A stretch of DNA of 64,000 nt, from NCBI GenBank assembly GCA_037903475.1, contig JBAJFG010000356.1:1-64000 (forward strand). The letters run 5' to 3'. Positions 58,868-64,000 of the stretch are shown here, one piece after another; the stretch's first letter is position 1, and each line of letters opens with the position of its first letter. The translations under genes were made by a program, and so were the position numbers. The notes beneath the pieces are model-generated. The model worked only from the letters and a program-made list of their open reading frames with translations. It had not been told where the DNA came from and did not search any database. Source of the DNA: Ancylostoma caninum (Eukaryota; Nematoda; Chromadorea; Rhabditida; Ancylostomatidae).

Positions 58868-59906
58868 GCTACAGTTGACCCTGGATTTCCTGACAGAATG
58901 GTCCAATAGATGATATCCCGATTCTTATCGTAAAGGATGCCACATTGGATTCCAGGATGAATTATCCCAATGTATTGCTCACTTTAAATGGAAAAGAATG
59001 TAAGCACGCACATTCAGTTTAAGATCTGTGCATTACTTTCTCGCATACATTATCACGCGTGATCCCTCTCTTGCTTGCGCACAGCAGCTATTTAATTGCA
59101 GTTAACTAGCCTGATGGTTAAACAACTTAACCACAACTTGTCAAGTAATTAACGAATTAATTAATTGCATAACCTAACTCATAACTAGTTCAGGTCTCAC
59201 CTTTACAGCAGTAGCCCCTGTTTTCTCTTATGAAGGGTTGCTGACGCTAAACTTATCGTCAGCTAATCCACACCCCCAGTTCATGCGTTTCACTGGTCAT
59301 TATCAGCTGATCCCTAATCCTCCACTTGCACAAGCGGCAACAGGCAGCTGCAGCGTCGCGGCTAGTTGACCTTGCGTGACCCTTCAATTAACCCGTAACT
59401 CGGACAGCTGGCCGTGTATCTCTTACGCAGCAATATATCTTAATTAATTCGCATACGTAATCCATGGATAAAGGGCTATCATTTAGTACGCCGCTGTTGT
59501 AAAACTATGGAGCTAGATCATAAGTAAATCATATTAGCGAAATATATCTTGGCCAATCACATCCCCATTTTTCTAAGAAGAGGACAATGGCTGTAGTGAA
59601 GGTACTTATTGGCAGCGATATTACAGTAAATTTATTGTATATTTAATCATTATACAAAAAGAAGTGAAAGTGTAGGGTATTGTACATTCTGAATAGAGCA
59701 AATATTCCTCCAAAACAACGGAAACTAAATTTCCACTCAAAAGATGAATTTCTATGTGCTGACCACGGATACTCAATTCTCAATTCATAGTACAACCCTG
59801 CTTTGTATGGCTAACCTTAGCAGTAGTGAAAGGAATTGAAAGAGCTCGTCTGTAGGACAATTTGTACTAGACCAAGTCTGACGCACGCATCTAACGCATC
59901 TATTTA
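58868..59906. other. No gene recognised
   Basis: AT-rich, with no long frame on either strand. Confidence 0.55.
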
Positions 59907-60143
59907 TGGTCTATTAGCTCACAGAAGGCGCCTGATCCAACTTTATCTGCAATTACGACTTTGCCCACAGAATGCGTCTGGAAGGATATTTTAGCGAGTG
60001 GCAGTAGGGAAACATAAGAATGGAAGGAACCACACCATATGCATATCAAAAAAGTGCAAAAAATAGATCAGTTAGCCGAAAAATGATGAGGTCGTAGTTG
60101 CGAACAAAGTCAGATCGGGCGCTCTCTGTGAGCTAATAGACTG
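59907..60143. mobile_element. TA-target MITE, copy A (237 bp)
   Basis: Bounded by TA (59905-59906 and 60144-60145). The left end TGGTCTATTAGCTCACAGAA and the right end, inverted, CAGTCTATTAGCTCACAGAG match over about 30 bp including GGCGC and GATC. It carries no gene. A TA target and this size suggest a Tc1/mariner-type MITE. Confidence 0.82.
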
Positions 60144-60488
60144 TACGTCGAATTTCCGTGAAGACCGGTCAACCCACATTTGCTCGTAGTTTGAAAATGC
60201 CGCACCACCAACGCGAATAGCCGCAGCGACATGAGTGCGTGCGTTTCACCTGCGTCCGTCAGGGCTGCGATTGGGCCTATCTTCATATAGACACATGCAC
60301 GCATCTATTGCCTTATTCCTGGCAAGAAAATGACATTGTGATGAGAAATAATATACATTTGTTAATAAGTATTATTATATTATTATAATCATATTATTAT
60401 TATATTATATATTATTATCTAATATATATTTATATACCTTCTCTGCGAAGGGTTGCATTGTGGCTCTTCACGATGTATATAATAAATA
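60144..60488. other. Spacer between inverted MITE copies
   Basis: The left half is GC-richer repeat-like sequence (60190-60310) similar in word order to 7985-8200. 60358-60438 is an AT-only tract (ATTATT units). Confidence 0.6.
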
Positions 60489-60725
60489 CAGTCTATTAGC
60501 TCACAGAGGGCGCCCGATCTGACTTTGTCCGCAACTACGACTTCACCATTTTTCGGCTAACTGATCTATTTTTTGCACTTTTTTGATATCCATATGTTGT
60601 GGTTCCTTCCATTCTAATGTTTCCCCACAGCCATCCGCTAAAATATTCTTCCAGACGCATTCTGCAGGCAAAGTCGTAATTGCAGACAATGTCAGATCAG
60701 GCGCCTTCTGTGAGCTAATAGACCA
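60489..60725. mobile_element. TA-target MITE, copy B (237 bp, inverted)
   Basis: Same length as copy A and in the opposite orientation, bounded by TA (60487-60488, 60726-60727). The ends are CAGTCTATTAGCTCACAGAG and, inverted, TGGTCTATTAGCTCACAGAA. Together the copies form a large inverted repeat with a 345-bp spacer. The minus frame of 68 codons at 60543-60749 is a shadow. Confidence 0.82.
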
Positions 60726-61003
60726 TAAATAAATAATGTTCTTAGTCATGAATGGCTATGTAGTGACCATCATCTACAAAGTTTCAAAATGTTCTATGGT
60801 GTCTGTTGTTGAAAGCACACATACCGTAACCCTACGAAATTAAGGCCATACATAGTGTTATCACCGTGCTTAGCGCATCAAATAATTTGCTTGAGGCGAA
60901 ACAATTTTTTCAGCTCTTTGCTGCAATGGTTTAACCAAATTCTGTCAAAACTCAAAAAGAGCTGACAATTACGCTTAAGTTATTGTGCATCAAATAGCAA
61001 TTT

Positions 61004-61411
61004 CTACGCTAAACAGCATACTCTCAATTGTTGCCTTACTGTCTGCGGCGCACCGCATACTTTTTCGCAGTCCTTTTTCTCTCTAATTTCTCTACAGGTT
61101 CGGTCTCTACTGGAACGATCTATAAATTCTAAATTAATATCTAGTACTCCATACTTTTTTGCTCGTTTAGCTTTCATTTTTTTTACATGAACCTTTCCCG
61201 AAATCTGGACATAGGGGTAATGAGGTTGCCTAGGAAGAAACGACAATATTGCATTTCTGGCATTTTTCCCATTTGCACTTAGAGGGAACTCCAATGAAAT
61301 GATCTCGTCGTATGTCCTTGCCTCACCACCTTTTTTTGACAGGTTAGAATAAGAATCAGCAGGACCGAACGTGAATGACAACGGCGATAGCAGTGAAATA
61401 CGTGGACGCAC
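61004..61411 (-). CDS. Unidentified 135-codon frame
   Basis: Minus strand, uninterrupted, starting MRPRISLLSPLSFTFGPADS and ending QQLRVCCLA. The middle (NARNAILSFLPRQPHYPYVQ, then KAKRAKKYGVLDINLEFIDR) has the composition of a real soluble, basic protein, and the opposite strand has no long frame, which makes it the best of the unrecognised frames here. I saw no signal peptide, membrane segment or known motif. It could be an exon of a gene or a fragment of a retroelement endonuclease/reverse transcriptase polyprotein. No clear splice partners were found. Confidence 0.35.
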   Translation of the reverse strand: MRPRISLLSPLSFTFGPADSYSNLSKKGGEARTYDEIISLEFPLSANGKNARNAILSFLPRQPHYPYVQISGKVHVKKMKAKRAKKYGVLDINLEFIDRSSRDRTCREIREKKDCEKVCGAPQTVRQQLRVCCLA

Positions 61412-62293
61412 AGACGATTAGAATACCACGCTGCACGTGGTTAATATCTCGACTACTGGGTACTCTTGTACTTTGTTCCAACTAATTCCAGAGGTGTGTT
61501 TTCGAAGGATCAACAGCGAAAAACCGCATAAGCGGCTTAGTCAACACGATGTGTGGAAATAACGCGCTCAAAACAGGAAATCGCGCCCGGCTGCAGCGCG
61601 TTGCAGCCGGCTGCTGGAGCACGAGTTTAACAAGGCGACACCTATTGATTCATGGCGACTCCGGTTTCCGTCCGTTCCACTGCCTCTCAAGTGTCATTGT
61701 GAGATCAGCTGATTGCTAAGAATTGTCCTGCTAACTAGGCTTAGCCCTAGTTTCATTGTTTTACCATTCACTCTGCTCGAAATGGTCCTATTTTCTTTTC
61801 TTTTTCTCGTCTCCTCTTTTTTTCAAGAGTTTGCTAATTGTTTCTTTCCTAGAGTTTGCAAATTGTTAGTTATTTGCAATCATTCCTTCGCTTTTTTCAC
61901 TGAAAGCAGAAAAGTAAGTCTTATCTCGGTGTCATACGAGACTCGGTGACTTCCTTTTATGAACTTTTTGGATGTGAGACCTTTTTTCACCTGCGATCCG
62001 TCCTTTCGATTAAACCTTGATTTCCACTCATTTTCTTACTTTTTTAAACTCATTTCCACATTTCGACATGTCTTTTTCTCGTCTTTTTCTTACTGGAGTT
62101 GGTCTCGCATTGGTTTGCAAAAAGAAGGTAATCTGATTGTGCCGTTTGCCAGAAAAGTTGCCTTAGTCTGGTTCTACAAATTAGAATTGGAACAAAAAGG
62201 TGGTGCCATAGCATTGTCTCTTTATATTTGGTTTCCCTCCTCATTGCTTATTTGTGCTCATTTTTTTTTTTGCTATAGGTAAGAAAGAACCAG
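61412..62293. other. No gene recognised
   Basis: 61578-61615 is a short GC-rich palindrome (GCCGGCTGCAGCGCGTTGCAGCCGGC, given here in parts: GCCCGGCTGCAGC / GTTGCAGCCGGC). Hydrophobic T-rich frames at 61713-62282 reflect base composition. Confidence 0.45.
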
Positions 62294-62408
62294 AATAACG
62301 AGAAAATCTTGACTAAGGTACCTTTGAACTCCACGTGTATCTATGGTCAGGATTTCTTCCTTGCCATTCGAGAGTAGAAGATACCCTAATCAAGATTTTC
62401 TCGTTATT
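62294..62408. repeat. 115-bp hairpin
   Basis: The ends AATAACGAGAAAATCTTGAC and, inverted, AATAACGAGAAAATCTTGAT are near-perfect inverses of about 22 bp. Confidence 0.8.
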
Positions 62409-62440
62409 TTGGTGCAGTGAGCACTAATATGTATATATAG

Positions 62441-62590
62441 GAAACTCCAAAGGTACGTAGACAAGAGTCGAGATCGCGCTGCGGCTCTCATGGGCAGAGA
62501 CGCAGGCGCACGCTATGCTGAGCTCCCGTGACTCTGCCCAAGAGAACCGCGCCGCGGTCTAAACTCTTGTCTACGTACGTTTGGAGTTCT
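62441..62590. repeat. 150-bp GC-rich hairpin
   Basis: The arms of about 59 bp begin GAAACTCCAAAGGTACGTAG and, inverted, GAACTCCAAACGTACGTAGA, continue through ACAAGAGT and reach TGGGCAGAG near the centre. It lies 32 bp from the previous hairpin; the word GGTACCTTTG.ACTCC also occurs at 62317, so the two may be parts of one larger element. Confidence 0.8.
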
Positions 62591-62679
62591 CTGTAGCAAA
62601 CTGTTCAGCTTCCTACGCTAGGCATTTTCCGATAAGAAGAGAGTTGTTGGAGATTTAATAGATAAAATCTTGGTGCATC

Positions 62680-62701
62680 ATATATATATATATATATATA
62701 T
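62680..62701. repeat. (TA)n microsatellite
   Basis: Eleven TA units. Confidence 0.95.
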
Positions 62702-64000
62702 TCTTGTTAAGTTCGTCATCTGGAATGGCCTATGTCTTAGAATTGTTAAAATAGTGACGGAGTTTTCAAATTTATAAGAGCTCAAGGTGCATTTCAATGT
62801 TAGAATAACGACGGATTCTATCCGCAGGACAAATAAGCAGAAGTTGATAAGAAAAACGCCGGGAGAGCGTACTTTTTGAACTAGAAGATGGATTGGGTGG
62901 CTTCAACTCCTCTAGTTTAGAAAGAAAACTGTTAAATCGCACGTAAAAGAGCGATTGGTTAAAAAAATCCGTGGATAAGTGACATAAATGAGAAGTAGTT
63001 GCTGGTTGCATTTCCCGACGATTTTTTTTCTCGAAGTATTGTGTAACGTACAGCCGTGCACGTCCAGTGTCGGTGTCATGCTCGTAAGCGCCAGCCGCAA
63101 TTTGATTGCAGTGACAGGCTTGGCATCGCGTCGTACGAACGCCTCCTAATTAAGCAGCGTGTGGAGACATGCTATCTCGTAAACTGTTTGTAGCGGATTT
63201 AGAAAACACTTTCTATCGGAAAGCGCGACACTTTCTTCATGGAGTTTCGAACGGGAGAATTATTATTTTTGCGCTTCTTGAGTTCCACGTTAGCTATTGC
63301 GGGCTCCTTTTTTCTGAATAGCATGCTCGTGAAGCTTCAGCGATTTCTACAATCAGTCTGGCACGCAACATTGGAGCGTAGCAGAATTCAGTGGTTCAGA
63401 CCCCCTCGCACGCACCGCGCTATGCAACTCTAATCGTCTGCGTGGTCGCATTCCATGGATATTAGAGAACGCCATAATAGGGAACTGTGCACCAAGCAAT
63501 CAACTTGTGAAAATAGCTACATCGTCAGGGAGACAACAAGCTGACCTTTTTTCCCGTATTTTTTCCCATCAGTTTGCATGCCTGGTCAAACTTTATAGCG
63601 ACTGACATCCTCGTAATGTTGGCTCGCATTTGCATGATTGCCTACGAGAAACGCTGAGTGGACTGCTGTTTTTTTTAGTTTTTATGTCTTTCTATGCTAG
63701 TGCTAGGGGTTCGTGTTAGCACATGCAAATGGGATAGCGTTGCGGAATTCAATCCTTTTTAGTCTGTCCCAAAATGGATTGATTTTGAAAGGAATTTGAA
63801 TTTTGTTCGATATGATTTGTCCAAGCAGCTTCTGGATTGAATTCCTTCACAAGAAGTTTGGAATGTCTAGAAGTGAAGCTCTGAGTAATAAGGTCAAGTT
63901 AGACCGGTTCTCTCTATACTTCGGTATAAGTCATTGATAGGGGACCTTAGCGCATGTAATATGCTTTGTTGCCTCACAAAAATTCCACGTTTTTCCATCG
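62702..64000. other. No gene recognised
   Basis: Minus frames of 79 and 62 codons (62772-63100; one reads FLSKLEELKPPNPSSSSKS) and a plus frame of 64 codons (63239-63433) are unrecognised. 63743-63843 has a small inverted word pair (GGAATTCAATCC / GGATTGAATTCC). Confidence 0.45.

Noticed and set aside
1..64000. CRISPR array or bacterial operon
   Set aside because: The only tandem array is a spacer-free satellite; intron-containing genes, low gene density and eukaryotic transposons show a nematode genome.

Overview
The window looks like nuclear DNA of a strongylid nematode, most probably a hookworm (Ancylostoma type). The reasons are short AT-rich introns with TTTCAG-type acceptors, a nematode MOLO1-type receptor accessory gene, and a 1285-bp mariner whose length, 342-codon frame and DD34D triad match what I remember of the Ancylostoma caninum 'bandit' element. 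Gene density is very low. Most of the 64 kb is repeats, transposon relics and AT-rich DNA in which I recognise nothing.

Layout. 1-2396 is a 59-bp satellite in two blocks separated by a small inverted-repeat insertion. 2.4-15 kb has no recognisable gene apart from a weak coding island near 4.8-5.1 kb. 15.3-15.8 kb (minus) is a frameshifted GIY-YIG endonuclease domain of a retroelement. 16.4-21.1 kb holds a small hairpin element with a 9-bp target duplication, a GC-rich hairpin, and several unrecognised candidate exons on both strands. 23.2-26.0 kb is two adjacent inverted-repeat elements: a 1.56-kb near-palindrome with Tc1-like ends, then a Harbinger-like element holding a tRNA-derived segment. 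27-34 kb carries more inverted-repeat elements. 34.9-42.4 kb has three mariner derivatives: one inside-out, one nearly intact (bandit-like), and one relic of another subfamily.

The one gene I can assemble with confidence lies at 48.05-53.91 kb on the plus strand. It has seven exons with consistent phase and encodes a 320-residue type I membrane protein with a signal peptide, a cysteine-containing MOLO1/TPM-like ectodomain, one transmembrane helix and a basic tail. MOLO-1 in C. elegans is an accessory subunit of the levamisole-sensitive acetylcholine receptor. A plausible trans-splice acceptor precedes the start and an AATAAA follows the stop.

From 36.9 to 58.9 kb there are five complete elements, and one further stray end at 18.8 kb, that insert at TTAA and begin AGGCAG. 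They fall into two families; at 58.44 kb two of them abut and share a single TTAA. The right end (59.9-62.6 kb) has a pair of inverted 237-bp elements with TA target sites, two hairpins and one unrecognised 135-codon frame.

I found no rRNA gene, functional tRNA gene, CRISPR array or bacterial-type operon. I did not find a convincing new biological system. The most unusual items are the inside-out mariner, the long palindromes, the shared-TTAA transposon pair, and a perfect 33-bp hairpin in the last intron of the MOLO1-type gene.
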